Shown here one piece after another: positions 1 through 9,755 of a stretch of 64,000 nt of DNA (positions are counted from its first letter, which is position 1; each line of letters starts with the position of its first letter). Under the pieces are notes generated by a model that was not told the DNA's origin, searched no databases, and saw nothing but the letters and a program-made list of their open reading frames with translations. This DNA is from Granulicella sp. (GTDB taxonomy: Bacteria; Acidobacteriota; Terriglobia; Terriglobales; Acidobacteriaceae): positions 1-64,000 of the forward strand of contig DAIDGQ010000039.1 of the NCBI GenBank assembly GCA_027452215.1, given 5' to 3'. The position numbers and the translations under genes are program-made.

Positions 1-379
1 CAGGAGCTACCGCAGAGACGTACACCAGTCCAGCAACCTTGGCATCATTGCCAGCCTCTGTGATCACAGCGCCACCATAGGAGTGACCGACCAGCAGAAC
101 CGGACCGTCTTCCAGAGCAATGGCACGCTGCGTTGCCGAAACATCATCCGCAAACGAGGTTAGCGGAATCTGAACGGAAACAACATGCATCCCCTTGCCT
201 TCCAACAACGGGATCAGCTTGGACCAGCTCGAACCATCTTCCCATGCACCATGCACGAGCAGGACGTTCTTTACCGTTCCGGTGGCGGCCGTCTGGGCCT
301 TCATGCTGGGCGCGGGGAGAAACGAGAGAAAAGCGGCGCAGGGCGCCAGGATGGTGCAAAGCGTTTTCCAAATCTGCAT
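1..379 (-). CDS. Secreted alpha/beta hydrolase (partial, 3' end off the window)
   Basis: The first 126 residues of an alpha/beta-hydrolase fold protein are present; the gene runs off the left edge. The N-terminus is a signal peptide (Met-Gln-Ile-Trp-Lys, hydrophobic core, then a cleavage region near Met-Lys-Ala-Gln-Thr), so it is probably exported. The mature part opens with the fold's usual strand 'VLLVHGAWEDGSSW' (oxyanion-hole region), and the nucleophile elbow 'GHSYGG' follows near residue 98, which places the catalytic Ser. The pattern matches the family that acts on small esters or related substrates, often annotated as 'alpha/beta hydrolase, salicylate esterase-like'. The substrate cannot be told. 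The Asp and His of the triad lie outside the window. Confidence 0.85.
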   Translation of the reverse strand, partial: MQIWKTLCTILAPCAAFLSFLPAPSMKAQTAATGTVKNVLLVHGAWEDGSSWSKLIPLLEGKGMHVVSVQIPLTSFADDVSATQRAIALEDGPVLLVGHSYGGAVITEAGNDAKVAGLVYVSAVAP

Positions 380-1111
380 CTGTCTTGCTCCTTGAACAAG
401 GACTCAACTCGTACAGATTCAGAACGTTCGCAAGTCTGAATGCGTCGAGGTTCGTTGACAACTGCGCGTCTTTTGCAGTGAGTCTTCCGTGTGGTCCTGT
501 TTGATCAGAAAGTACCGTTTGGCGCAAAGCGGCATATAGGCGAAAAATGCTGAACACGGGACATTCCTGCGGTGATCAAGCCCGGCAAGGCGAAGCAAAG
601 GAGAGAAGGCGCTACCCAACTTGGGTCCACTAGCAGTGCTAAACCAGCATCACGCCCGGCAAACGCCATTCTCATCCGTTGTGATCTCGAAGAGTGCAAA
701 ATCTCCAAGTCACTCATTTACACCGCATTAGTCACAGCAAGTTGTCTTTTGGTCAGCTATTGCCATTTTTTTCGCTAAGGGAGAAGTTTCACCCCTCCCT
801 GGTTTCAGCCGCGATGCGTCTTCCACCACCCTCCTCTCCGGGCCTTTCCCTCCCGCAACACCCTCCCTGTCGATCTGGTGCGCTGATGCGCACGAATTCG
901 GCTGACAAGCCTTTGCTAAGGGGCTCTGCCCCCCGCGCTCTCCAAGGCCATTCGCCCTTTGGGTTTTGGCTCCCCCGCAAGCGGTCCCCCCAAAAAGCTC
1001 CGCTCGAAGACCTTTCCGTTTGCTACCCCCGCCTTCGCCAGGTGGCGTTCGGCATGTACATGCCGCGTTTCTACGCGGACGTGCAAATGCCAAACCCAAG
1101 GAGATAACACC
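380..1111. other. Gene-poor region upstream of the ardC-like gene
   Basis: About 730 bases hold no convincing gene; the open frames here have no family resemblance and no ribosome site. The right half (about 840-1080) is C-rich on this strand and contains short hairpins, for example GGGGC-TCT-GCCCC at 920-932, and the palindrome and hairpin listed separately at 1050-1078. It looks like a long 5' region belonging to the ardC-like gene rather than decayed coding sequence. Confidence 0.5.
1050..1078. promoter_or_regulatory. 16-bp perfect palindrome joined to a hairpin, upstream of ardC-like gene
   Basis: CGGCATGTACATGCCG (1050-1065) is a perfect 16-base palindrome. It shares its last bases with a second element, CCGCGT-TTCT-ACGCGG (1063-1078), a 6-bp stem with a 4-base loop. 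The pair ends 33 bases before the ardC-like start codon. Its position fits an operator for a dimeric repressor or a structured leader. Which protein binds it is unknown. Confidence 0.5.
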
Positions 1112-1993
1112 ATGAACACCACCAAGACCATCGCCGCCATCGACAGCAAGAAGCCCAACACCAAGCAGGAACTCATCGCCGCCAACATCAAGCTGCTGAT
1201 TGAGCAGTTGGAGGCCGGACACTCCGAAGCCCTTACCCACTATCTCAACGCAATGAGCCGCTTCCACAACTACAGCTTCGGGAACGTCTTGGAGATAGCG
1301 CGACAAATGCCCGCCGCGTCGCGTGTGGCCGGGTTCTGGACATGGAAGAACCTTGGACGTAGCGTGAACGCTGGAGCGAAAGGCATCCGCATTCTTGCGC
1401 CGGTTGTGGGCGTTCGCCGCAAGAAGGACGCCGAGGCCGAGACGGACATCACCAGGCAGCTGCTCGGCTTCCGCAATGCCTACGTCTTCGACATCTCCCA
1501 GACTAACGGCGTGGACTTGCCGGAGATGGAGAGCGTCATCGGCGATCCCGGCGAGAACATCGAGCGCCTGACCGAGTTCCTTGCCAGCAAAGGCATTGCA
1601 GTGAGCTACAGCGAGAAGATTGCGCCAGCCCTGGGCGTGAGCTACGGCGGACGCATCGCGCTGCTACCGGGACAGTCGAAGGCTGAAACCTTCAGCACGC
1701 TTGTGCATGAGGCAGGGCACGAACTGCTGCACCGCAGCGAACGCCGCACGGCAACCACGAAGACCATGCGCGAGACCGAAGCTGAGGCCGTCGCGTTCGT
1801 TGTCGAGAAGGCTGTGGGGCTGGTGAATGGTTCGGCGTCTGCCGATTACATCCAGCTCTATAAGGGCAATGCCTCCCTGTTGGCAGAGAGCTTGGAGGTC
1901 ATCCAGCAGACCGCCAGCGTCATCCTCGCCGCGTTGGAGACGCCCGTCGCGGATGAAGTAACCAACGAGGAACTTGCTGAGGTCGCAGCATGA
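1112..1993 (+). CDS. ArdC-like antirestriction protein with zinc metallopeptidase domain
   Basis: The 293-residue product has the ArdC layout. An N-terminal ssDNA-binding domain (about 15-125) carries 'MSRFHNYSFGN' and 'VAGFWTWKNLGR'. A C-terminal metallopeptidase-like domain has H199-E200-A-G-H203 and a following acidic helix 'ETEAEAVAF' that would supply the third zinc ligand. ArdC proteins of conjugative elements protect incoming DNA from restriction. I chose the ATG at 1112 because GGAG lies 7 bases upstream; an earlier in-frame start would put GC-rich leader into the protein. The gene stands alone between long non-coding stretches with its own hairpins and terminator. No relaxase, integrase or tRNA is nearby, so it looks like an isolated cassette or a domesticated mobile-element gene. 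Confidence 0.85.
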   Translation: MNTTKTIAAIDSKKPNTKQELIAANIKLLIEQLEAGHSEALTHYLNAMSRFHNYSFGNVLEIARQMPAASRVAGFWTWKNLGRSVNAGAKGIRILAPVVGVRRKKDAEAETDITRQLLGFRNAYVFDISQTNGVDLPEMESVIGDPGENIERLTEFLASKGIAVSYSEKIAPALGVSYGGRIALLPGQSKAETFSTLVHEAGHELLHRSERRTATTKTMRETEAEAVAFVVEKAVGLVNGSASADYIQLYKGNASLLAESLEVIQQTASVILAALETPVADEVTNEELAEVAA

Positions 1994-2041
1994 ACGCTAT
2001 GCCCGCGATCATGTAACAATTCCCTCGACACGAAAACTAGA

Positions 2042-2075
2042 CAGACGGGACGAAGGTGCTCCCGTCTGCCTTTTT
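2042..2075 (+). terminator. Rho-independent terminator after ardC-like gene
   Basis: A 9-bp perfect stem (CAGACGGGA at 2042-2050, TCCCGTCTG at 2060-2068) with a 9-base loop is followed by CCTTTTT. It lies 49 bases beyond the ardC-like stop codon and would end that transcript. Confidence 0.8.
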
Positions 2076-2237
2076 GGCGGCGCGGGAGACACCCTGCGGG
2101 TTTCTCCCGGCCCTCTTCCGGCGCTGAGAAAGCTGTCATTCACACCGAAATCTGCACAATCCGCCTGCACAGTTCCTACACAGCCAAAATCAGACCGATT
2201 AGCCTATTTCCTATCAGTATTTTCCGAAATGCTATTC

Positions 2238-2335
2238 ACCCCTACGGGATGACAGCCAGAAAGGCAAGAGCAACAGCAACGGCAACAGCAAAATCAAAGG
2301 CCAATACAGGGGTCCTTCGCTGCGCTCAGGATGAC
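2238..2335. repeat. Dispersed intergenic repeat, copy 1
   Basis: The element begins CCCCTACGGGATGACAG, continues AGAAAGGCAA and a GCAACRGC-rich stretch, and ends at 2309-2335 with the core GTCCTTCGCTGCGCTCAGG followed by ATGAC. Both modules recur at 48785-48900 in the other order, and a diverged form of the core is at 53229-53255. All copies are outside recognised genes. Confidence 0.65.
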
Positions 2336-2385
2336 GAGAGCTTGGGTGATGCGATCAGGAGCGGCAATCTGGTTGCTCTGCTATT

Positions 2386-2469
2386 CAAGCTGTTTGCGAT
2401 TCCAAGCTGTTTGTGGCTGCAAGCTGATTGCGGTCCAAGCAGTTTGCGATTCCAACGGTTTGGACTGCC
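2386..2469. repeat. 17-base tandem repeat, five diverged units
   Basis: Units start at 2386, 2403, 2420, 2436 and 2453. The first is CAAGCTGTTTGCGATTC; the others differ by one to several bases, and the third is one base shorter. The array abuts the 3' end of the P-loop kinase gene. It is probably a minisatellite grown by slippage. Confidence 0.7.
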
Positions 2470-2475
2470 CAGCGG

Positions 2476-4543
<2,068 letters not shown>

Positions 4544-4562
4544 AGCTAGCGAGGGTTTTCCT

Positions 4563-4805
4563 ATGCGCGAAGAACTTCCCGTCGATACGCGTACAGAAGA
4601 AGAGCGCGCTGAGAGCTATCGTTACTGGGCTAAGCAGGGTGGTGCGGCAATCTTTGAGGAGACCTTGCGACTGAGTATTGAACACTACGGGATGCCTATC
4701 GGCGATATGCGCGACGGGCCGGTTCGTAAGTACATTCGGAATGCCGATGGGACGGAGACCGTCATCGCTGAGTGGAGCGGGCCGAATCCTTTGCGGCACG
4801 AATAA
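4563..4805 (+). CDS. Small hypothetical protein (80 aa)
   Basis: I do not recognise this protein. It is acidic and soluble, with no signal peptide or membrane helix, and contains Arg/Glu-rich helix-forming segments such as 'EEERAESYRYW'. The ATG at 4563 is preferred over an earlier in-frame start inside gap because CGAGGG lies about 8 bases upstream. It starts 29 bases after gap and is convergent with the next gene (14 bases between stops). Base composition is lower in GC than in the neighbours. Confidence 0.6.
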   Translation: MREELPVDTRTEEERAESYRYWAKQGGAAIFEETLRLSIEHYGMPIGDMRDGPVRKYIRNADGTETVIAEWSGPNPLRHE

Positions 4806-4819
4806 ATGTCCAATTGTGG

Positions 4820-5392
4820 CTAGTTCTTCCCTGCGAATAATGAGGTCCAGTGAGACGCATCGGTTGAAGTTGTAGGGACGGTTGTCCTCTGGGAGGTGCC
4901 AAGCACTTCCGCTAAAGACTTGCCCAATGTATCGGGGATCGCAGGGGCTGTCGTACCAAATAGAGACGTCCAAAAAGACGTATCAGTCGGCGCGTTTGGG
5001 CCCGGTTCCTTCAGGAAGTTGCCGAACACATTTGCGAAGGACGGGCCCGGCGCAACTGGAATCGAAGGGACTGTCCCTATAAGGGAAGAAAGCGCAGTAT
5101 AGGGAGCGCTAACCGATTCTAGGTCGTATGCGTAGGTTTCACCTACCGTAAGTTGCATACGAACTTTGCGGTCCAGTTTTTTCTTAATGGCTTCAAAAGC
5201 TGCCTCGATCTCGGGCCGGGTAGCTGTCTCTCCGTAATAGCTGTCTCGAAGCAGACGCTTCTCGACCCCGTTTTGAGAAACAACGTTGAAACAGCCAATT
5301 TTCTCGAGTTCCGAACGGACCACTTCGTGGTCTGAGTCTGGAATTCTTTCGAACTTGAAGTTCTCATGAAGAATGATGTTCACCAATGGCAT
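4820..5392 (-). CDS. Hypothetical protein with a C-terminal internal duplication (190 aa)
   Basis: I do not recognise a family. The N-terminal half (about 1-105) looks like a compact alpha/beta domain with a Lys/Arg-rich segment 'AIKKKLDRKVRMQLTVGE'. The C-terminal 70 residues are Pro/Ser/Thr-rich and contain two similar units, each ending in a Trp-containing motif ('TDTSFWTSLFG' and 'TDASHWTSLFAG') preceded by 'SFANVFG' and 'SLAEVLG'. The ATG at 5392 has GAGGA about 7 bases upstream. GC is visibly lower than in the surrounding core genes, as in its convergent neighbour, which hints at a recently acquired pair. Confidence 0.65.
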   Translation of the reverse strand: MPLVNIILHENFKFERIPDSDHEVVRSELEKIGCFNVVSQNGVEKRLLRDSYYGETATRPEIEAAFEAIKKKLDRKVRMQLTVGETYAYDLESVSAPYTALSSLIGTVPSIPVAPGPSFANVFGNFLKEPGPNAPTDTSFWTSLFGTTAPAIPDTLGKSLAEVLGTSQRTTVPTTSTDASHWTSLFAGKN

Positions 5393-5501
5393 TCGCGTAT
5401 CCTCATTTCCGAAATCGATTGATACGCGCTAAGACTAGCGCGATATACGGGCAGGATCAAGAGGATAACAACTAGATGTTGTAGTGTCGAAGTAGATTCC
5501 C

Positions 5502-6164
5502 CTAAATCGCGGTGACGTATTTGAAGGGGCGGATGCCGGCGGACTTCCAGAAGTAGGCGAGGATGATGATGCTGGCTACGGCGGCGTAGGCGCACCAGAG
5601 GCTGGTGAATGCGTAGCGTTTTACAGCCATGACGGCTAGCAGGATGATGAGGTTGGCGGCGCCGAAGAGGACCATGTCCTTGACCCTGGAGAAGAAGAGC
5701 GAGCCGCAGGTGGCGATGACGTAGAGGATGGCGAGGGTGGTGTTGTTGGTGGCGTCGTTGATGTAAACGATGCTGTCGCCGCGGACGGAGATGTGGATGG
5801 GGTAGGCGATGAGCGCCCAGAGCATGTAGAGCGTGGTGCCGGTTCCGATGATGAGGAAGGGCCACATGCGGCGGCGGCTTTTGGCGGAGGCTTCAAAGAG
5901 CATGACGCTGAGGGGGATGAGGAACGGGAGCAGGCCCTGGGCGTAGAGCATGAAGGCGGCTCCCATGTTGTGCAGGACGGTGGGGGAGACGTAGCCGTCG
6001 AGGCCTAGCCAGACGAAGCCTTCGATGAACTGGTGGATGGCGAAAAGGGTGGGGAGCGAGGCGAAGAGGAGCTCGCGGCGGTGCTTGACCTGGGTGAGGG
6101 TGACGACGCCGACGACTCCGAGGACGCCACTGCCTACGAAGTTCGCGGTTGCGGAGAAGCACAT
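5502..6164 (-). CDS. DUF6629-type integral membrane protein
   Basis: The 220-residue protein starts with the family hallmark 'MCFSATANFV' and has about six or seven hydrophobic segments, with a conserved early stretch 'HQFIEGFVWLGLDG'. It should sit in the inner membrane. The family is widespread in soil bacteria and has no assigned function; nothing in the neighbours (a divergent RidA protein, an unknown gene) gives one. The start is the Met of the hallmark sequence. Confidence 0.8.
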   Translation of the reverse strand: MCFSATANFVGSGVLGVVGVVTLTQVKHRRELLFASLPTLFAIHQFIEGFVWLGLDGYVSPTVLHNMGAAFMLYAQGLLPFLIPLSVMLFEASAKSRRRMWPFLIIGTGTTLYMLWALIAYPIHISVRGDSIVYINDATNNTTLAILYVIATCGSLFFSRVKDMVLFGAANLIILLAVMAVKRYAFTSLWCAYAAVASIIILAYFWKSAGIRPFKYVTAI

Positions 6165-6240
6165 GATGGGGAGGACCTCGGGTTCTGGAGATGATAGCGC
6201 AGATGGTGGGCGGTGTCGGTTCTGCGGATATGATTTAGGG

Positions 6241-6624
6241 ATGAGCTCAAATCCTTTGCGAACGAATATTGCTGGAACGTCTCCTTATGAACCGATCATC
6301 GGGTTCTCACGCGCGGTGCGGATTGGGAATGTGGTGCATGTGTCGGGGACAGGGCCGGTGGGGGCGGAGGAGTTGCCGGCTGCGGAGCAGACGAGGGTGG
6401 TGCTGGGAATTATTGAGGCGGCGCTGAAGCAGGCGGGAGCGAGCTTTGAGGATGTGGTGCGGACGAGGATGTTCCTGGCGCATGCGGAGGATTGGGAGGA
6501 GATTGGGCGGGCGCATGGCGAGGTGTTTGGAACGATTCGCCCGGCGTCGACGATGGTGGTGGCGGCGCTGCTGAACCCGAAGTGGCGCGTGGAGATTGAG
6601 GCTGAGGCCGTGGTGGGTGGGTGA
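6241..6624 (+). CDS. RidA/YjgF-family protein
   Basis: This 127-residue protein has the Rid fold sequence pattern: 'IGFSRAVRIGNVVHVSGTGPVG' near the N-terminus and 'RPASTMVVAALLNPKWRVEIEAEAV' at the C-terminus. Canonical RidA deaminates reactive enamine/imine intermediates using an Arg in the sequence P-A-R-S. Here that position reads R-P-A-S-T, so the usual catalytic Arg is not in place and imine deamination should not be assumed. The start at 6241 leaves 76 bases to the divergent membrane-protein gene. The ribosome site is weak (AGGG directly before the ATG). Confidence 0.85.
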   Translation: MSSNPLRTNIAGTSPYEPIIGFSRAVRIGNVVHVSGTGPVGAEELPAAEQTRVVLGIIEAALKQAGASFEDVVRTRMFLAHAEDWEEIGRAHGEVFGTIRPASTMVVAALLNPKWRVEIEAEAVVGG

Positions 6625-6631
6625 GGGTCTG

Positions 6632-6690
6632 TGGAAACCCACATCTCAGAAGCGAGATGTGGGGCACCCAGATTTCGGGGGTGATGTGGG
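6632..6690. repeat. Dispersed hairpin repeat, copy 1
   Basis: A perfect 10-bp stem (CCCACATCTC at 6638-6647, GAGATGTGGG at 6654-6663, 6-base loop) is followed by GGGGCACCCAGATTTC and GATGTGGGT. The same plan, a stem-loop followed by GGGGCACCCA and GATGTGGGT, occurs at 49907-49970. The copy lies between the RidA and aldehyde dehydrogenase genes. Confidence 0.7.
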
Positions 6691-6839
6691 TTGCGGCAGG
6701 GTGGATTTATTGCGATCAAAATGGCTTTTGCGGTTGTAAGGACAGACGTGCTGCGGCGGTGCTAGAGTTCTGCGGTTAGCAAAACGGCGGCTCGAACCGA
6801 GGCGTGCCCGGGAGAGCTGCTTTACCGAGGAGCCTCCCC

Positions 6840-8351
6840 ATGGCAACAGCGACTACACCCGTGATCGACGCCCGTTTGGGCGCCGCAGCTTCAGCGTTCG
6901 TCACCAGCAAGCACCAGATGTATATCGACGGAAAGTTCACGTCGGCTTCGGCGGGAAAGACGTTTGCGGTCTTCAATCCGGCTACGGGGGAGGAGATCTG
7001 CCAGGTTCCCGAGGGCGATCACGTGGATGTGGACCGGGCGGTGCATGCGGCGCGCAGGGCGTTTGATGGAGGGGCGTGGCCTGCGATGTCGCCGTCGAAG
7101 CGCGGGCAGCTGCTGTACCGGCTGGCGGACCTTTTGGAGCAGCATACGGAGGAGTTTGCGCAGCTGGAGTCGCTGGACAATGGGAAGCCCGTGTCTGTGG
7201 CGAGGGTGGCGGATGTTCCGCTGGCGGTGGACCTGTTCCGGTATATGTCGGGATGGGCTACGAAGACGCTGGGGTCGACGATTCCTTTGTCGGCGGGCAA
7301 TGATTTTTTGAGCTATACGGTGCGTGAGCCGATTGGCGTGGTGGCTCAGATTATTCCGTGGAATTTTCCCTTGCTGATGGCGGCGTGGAAGCTGGGGCCG
7401 GCGTTGGCGACGGGCAATACGGTGGTGATGAAGCTGGCGGAGCAGACTCCGTTGACGGGGCTGCGGCTGGCGCAGTTGATTGAGGAGGCCGGCTTCCCTG
7501 CTGGCGTGGTGAATATTCTGACGGGCTTCGGTGAGCCTTGCGGAGCTCCGCTGGCGGCGCATGACCTGGTGGACAAGGTTGCGTTTACCGGGTCGACCGA
7601 GGTGGGGAAATTAATTGCGAAGGCGGCGACCGGAAACCTGAAGAAGGTGACGCTGGAGCTGGGAGGCAAGAGCCCGGCGATTATTTTTCCGGATGCGGAT
7701 ATGGACGCTGCGATTGCGGGAGCGGCTTCGGCGATCTTCTTCAACCAGGGACAGTGCTGCTGTGCGGGGTCGAGGCTGTTTGCGCATGAGAGCGTGTTCG
7801 ACCAGGTGGTGAGCGGGATGAGCGATATTGCGACGAAGATCAAGATTGGGCCGGGGCTCGATCCGTCGACTGAGCTGGGACCGCTGGTGAGCGATGAGCA
7901 GTTTGCTCGCGTGAACGGATTTCTGAAGAGCGGACGCGAACAGGGTGCGTCGTTTGGCGCGGGAGGACGGATGCATGAAGGGCGCGGATATTTTGTGGAG
8001 CCGGCGGTGTTGTCGAATGTGCGGCCGGGGATGAAGGTGGTGGACGAGGAGATCTTTGGGCCGGTGGTGGTGGCGCAGAGCTTTGCTACGGACGCGGACC
8101 TGGACCGGCTGGCGGCGCAGGCGAACGACACGATCTATGGGCTGGCGGCGAGTGTGTGGACGAAGGACATCTCAGTGGCACACAAGATGGCGCGGCGGAT
8201 CAAGGCGGGAACGGTGTGGGTGAACTGCCACAATGTGTTCGACGCGGCGCTGCCGTTTGGAGGGTATAAGCAGTCGGGCTGGGGACGCGAAATGGGCGCG
8301 GAGGTGCTGAATAACTACACCGAAGTGAAGGCGGTTACGATCAAACTGTAA
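6840..8351 (+). CDS. NAD(P)-dependent aldehyde dehydrogenase
   Basis: The 503-residue enzyme of the classical aldehyde dehydrogenase superfamily oxidises an aldehyde to the acid. Visible motifs, in order: 'IPWNFPLLMAAWKLGPAL' (cofactor pocket), 'VAFTGSTEVGKLI', 'LELGGKSP' (catalytic Glu), 'NQGQCCCAGSR' with the nucleophilic Cys at about 307, and 'EIFGPVV'. Overall it is closest to the class 1/2 and phenylacetaldehyde/retinal-type enzymes; the substrate is not determinable. The ATG at 6840 has CGAGGAG seven bases upstream. It is followed 114 bases later by pgk on the same strand, but there is no functional link that I can see. Confidence 0.95.
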   Translation: MATATTPVIDARLGAAASAFVTSKHQMYIDGKFTSASAGKTFAVFNPATGEEICQVPEGDHVDVDRAVHAARRAFDGGAWPAMSPSKRGQLLYRLADLLEQHTEEFAQLESLDNGKPVSVARVADVPLAVDLFRYMSGWATKTLGSTIPLSAGNDFLSYTVREPIGVVAQIIPWNFPLLMAAWKLGPALATGNTVVMKLAEQTPLTGLRLAQLIEEAGFPAGVVNILTGFGEPCGAPLAAHDLVDKVAFTGSTEVGKLIAKAATGNLKKVTLELGGKSPAIIFPDADMDAAIAGAASAIFFNQGQCCCAGSRLFAHESVFDQVVSGMSDIATKIKIGPGLDPSTELGPLVSDEQFARVNGFLKSGREQGASFGAGGRMHEGRGYFVEPAVLSNVRPGMKVVDEEIFGPVVVAQSFATDADLDRLAAQANDTIYGLAASVWTKDISVAHKMARRIKAGTVWVNCHNVFDAALPFGGYKQSGWGREMGAEVLNNYTEVKAVTIKL

Positions 8352-8465
8352 GGTTAGCAACGCTGGATGCTTGGCTGGGCCCCGACGGCTTTTTGTGCGA
8401 TGTTTCGCACAGCCGGAGGGGCCTTGTGCTGTCCATTCGGGCTTGAGTCATTTATCCTTCTCGCA

Positions 8466-9677
8466 ATGTCCAAGCTTTCGATTCGCGACCTTGACCTGAC
8501 CGGCAAACGTGTTTTCATCCGCGTTGACTTTAATGTTCCTCTCTCGAAGGAGGGCACGATTACGGACGATACTCGCATACGCGAGACGATCCCGACGATT
8601 GAGTATGCTCTGCGGCGGAAGGCGAAGGTGATTCTGGCGGCACACCTGGGAAGGCCGAAGGGCAAGCATGTGGACTCGATGAGTTTGCGGCCGGTGGTGG
8701 CGCGGCTGCGGATGCTGCTGGACCATGTGCTGGATGAGGATGAGAACGTGGCGTTCGCTCCGGATTGCGTGGGGCCGGTGGCGCTGGAGATGGCGAATAA
8801 TCTGGAGCCAGGGCAGACGCTGCTGCTGGAGAATCTTCGCTTCCATGCGGGCGAAGAGGGGAACGATCCGGGGTTTGCGGAGGAGCTGGCGGGGCTGTGC
8901 GATGTGTATGTGAACGATGCGTTTGGGGCGGCACACAGAGCGCATGCGTCGACCGAGGGGATTACGCATTTTGTGGCGCAGTCGGCGGCGGGACTGCTGA
9001 TGGAGAAAGAGCTGAACTACCTGGGCAAGGCGGTGACGGAGCCGTTCCGGCCGTTTGTGGCGATCATTGGCGGGGCGAAGGTGTCGGACAAGATTGAGGT
9101 GATCAATGCTCTGCTGGACAGGGTGGACTCGCTGCTGATTGGCGGGGCGATGGCGTATACGTTTCTGAATGCGCAGGGACAGTCGACGGGCAAATCGCTG
9201 GTGGAAGGCGATAAGACGGACATCGCGCGGGCGGCGCTGAAGAAGGCGGATGAGCGCGGCGTAAAGTTTCTGCTGCCGATCGATCATGTGCTGGCGGACA
9301 GGTTTGGGGCGGATGCGAAGACGCAGATCTTTAGCGGCAAAGGGCCGTTCCCCGCGGAGTGGATGGCGCTGGATATCGGGCCGGAGACGGTGAAGATGTT
9401 TGCAGCGGAGATTGCGGACGCTGCAACGGTTGTGTGGAACGGGCCGATGGGCGTGGCGGAGTTGGCTCCGTTTGCCAAGGGCACGAACGCGATTGCGAAG
9501 GCGCTGGCGAAGAATGAAGACGCGATCACGATTGTGGGCGGAGGGGATTCGGTGGCGGCGCTGCATAACTCTGGCGTCGCGGACAAGATCACGCATATCT
9601 CTACGGGTGGCGGAGCGAGCCTGGAGTTTCTAGAGGGCAAGACGCTGCCGGGGGTTGCGGCTCTGACGGAGAAGTAG
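8466..9677 (+). CDS. pgk: Phosphoglycerate kinase
   Basis: The enzyme makes ATP by moving a phosphate from 1,3-bisphosphoglycerate to ADP. The 403-residue length is typical. Landmarks are '[14 protein letters not shown]' near the N-terminus, '[10 protein letters not shown]' (substrate-binding), '[13 protein letters not shown]', '[12 protein letters not shown]', 'WNGPMGVAE' and the nucleotide-loop '[10 protein letters not shown]'. I take the ATG at 8466, which begins at the family's normal N-terminus; it has no clear Shine-Dalgarno site. tpiA follows after 78 bases on the same strand, so the two are probably co-transcribed. Confidence 0.97.
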   Translation: MSKLSIRDLDLTGKRVFIRVDFNVPLSKEGTITDDTRIRETIPTIEYALRRKAKVILAAHLGRPKGKHVDSMSLRPVVARLRMLLDHVLDEDENVAFAPDCVGPVALEMANNLEPGQTLLLENLRFHAGEEGNDPGFAEELAGLCDVYVNDAFGAAHRAHASTEGITHFVAQSAAGLLMEKELNYLGKAVTEPFRPFVAIIGGAKVSDKIEVINALLDRVDSLLIGGAMAYTFLNAQGQSTGKSLVEGDKTDIARAALKKADERGVKFLLPIDHVLADRFGADAKTQIFSGKGPFPAEWMALDIGPETVKMFAAEIADAATVVWNGPMGVAELAPFAKGTNAIAKALAKNEDAITIVGGGDSVAALHNSGVADKITHISTGGGASLEFLEGKTLPGVAALTEK

Positions 9678-9755
9678 TGTGCGATAGGCGGGCAGAACTC
9701 TTGCCAGATGCTGCGGTGCGCCCGTAGTCTCCACTAACGTAAAGCAGGAGAATGA

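Larger units (their letters stand above)
1994..2475. other. Intergenic region with repeats
   Basis: No gene is supported here. After the terminator, the stretch holds a dispersed repeat (about 2238-2335) and a 17-base tandem repeat (2386-2469), both described separately. It ends at the stop codon of the leftward P-loop kinase gene. Confidence 0.6.
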
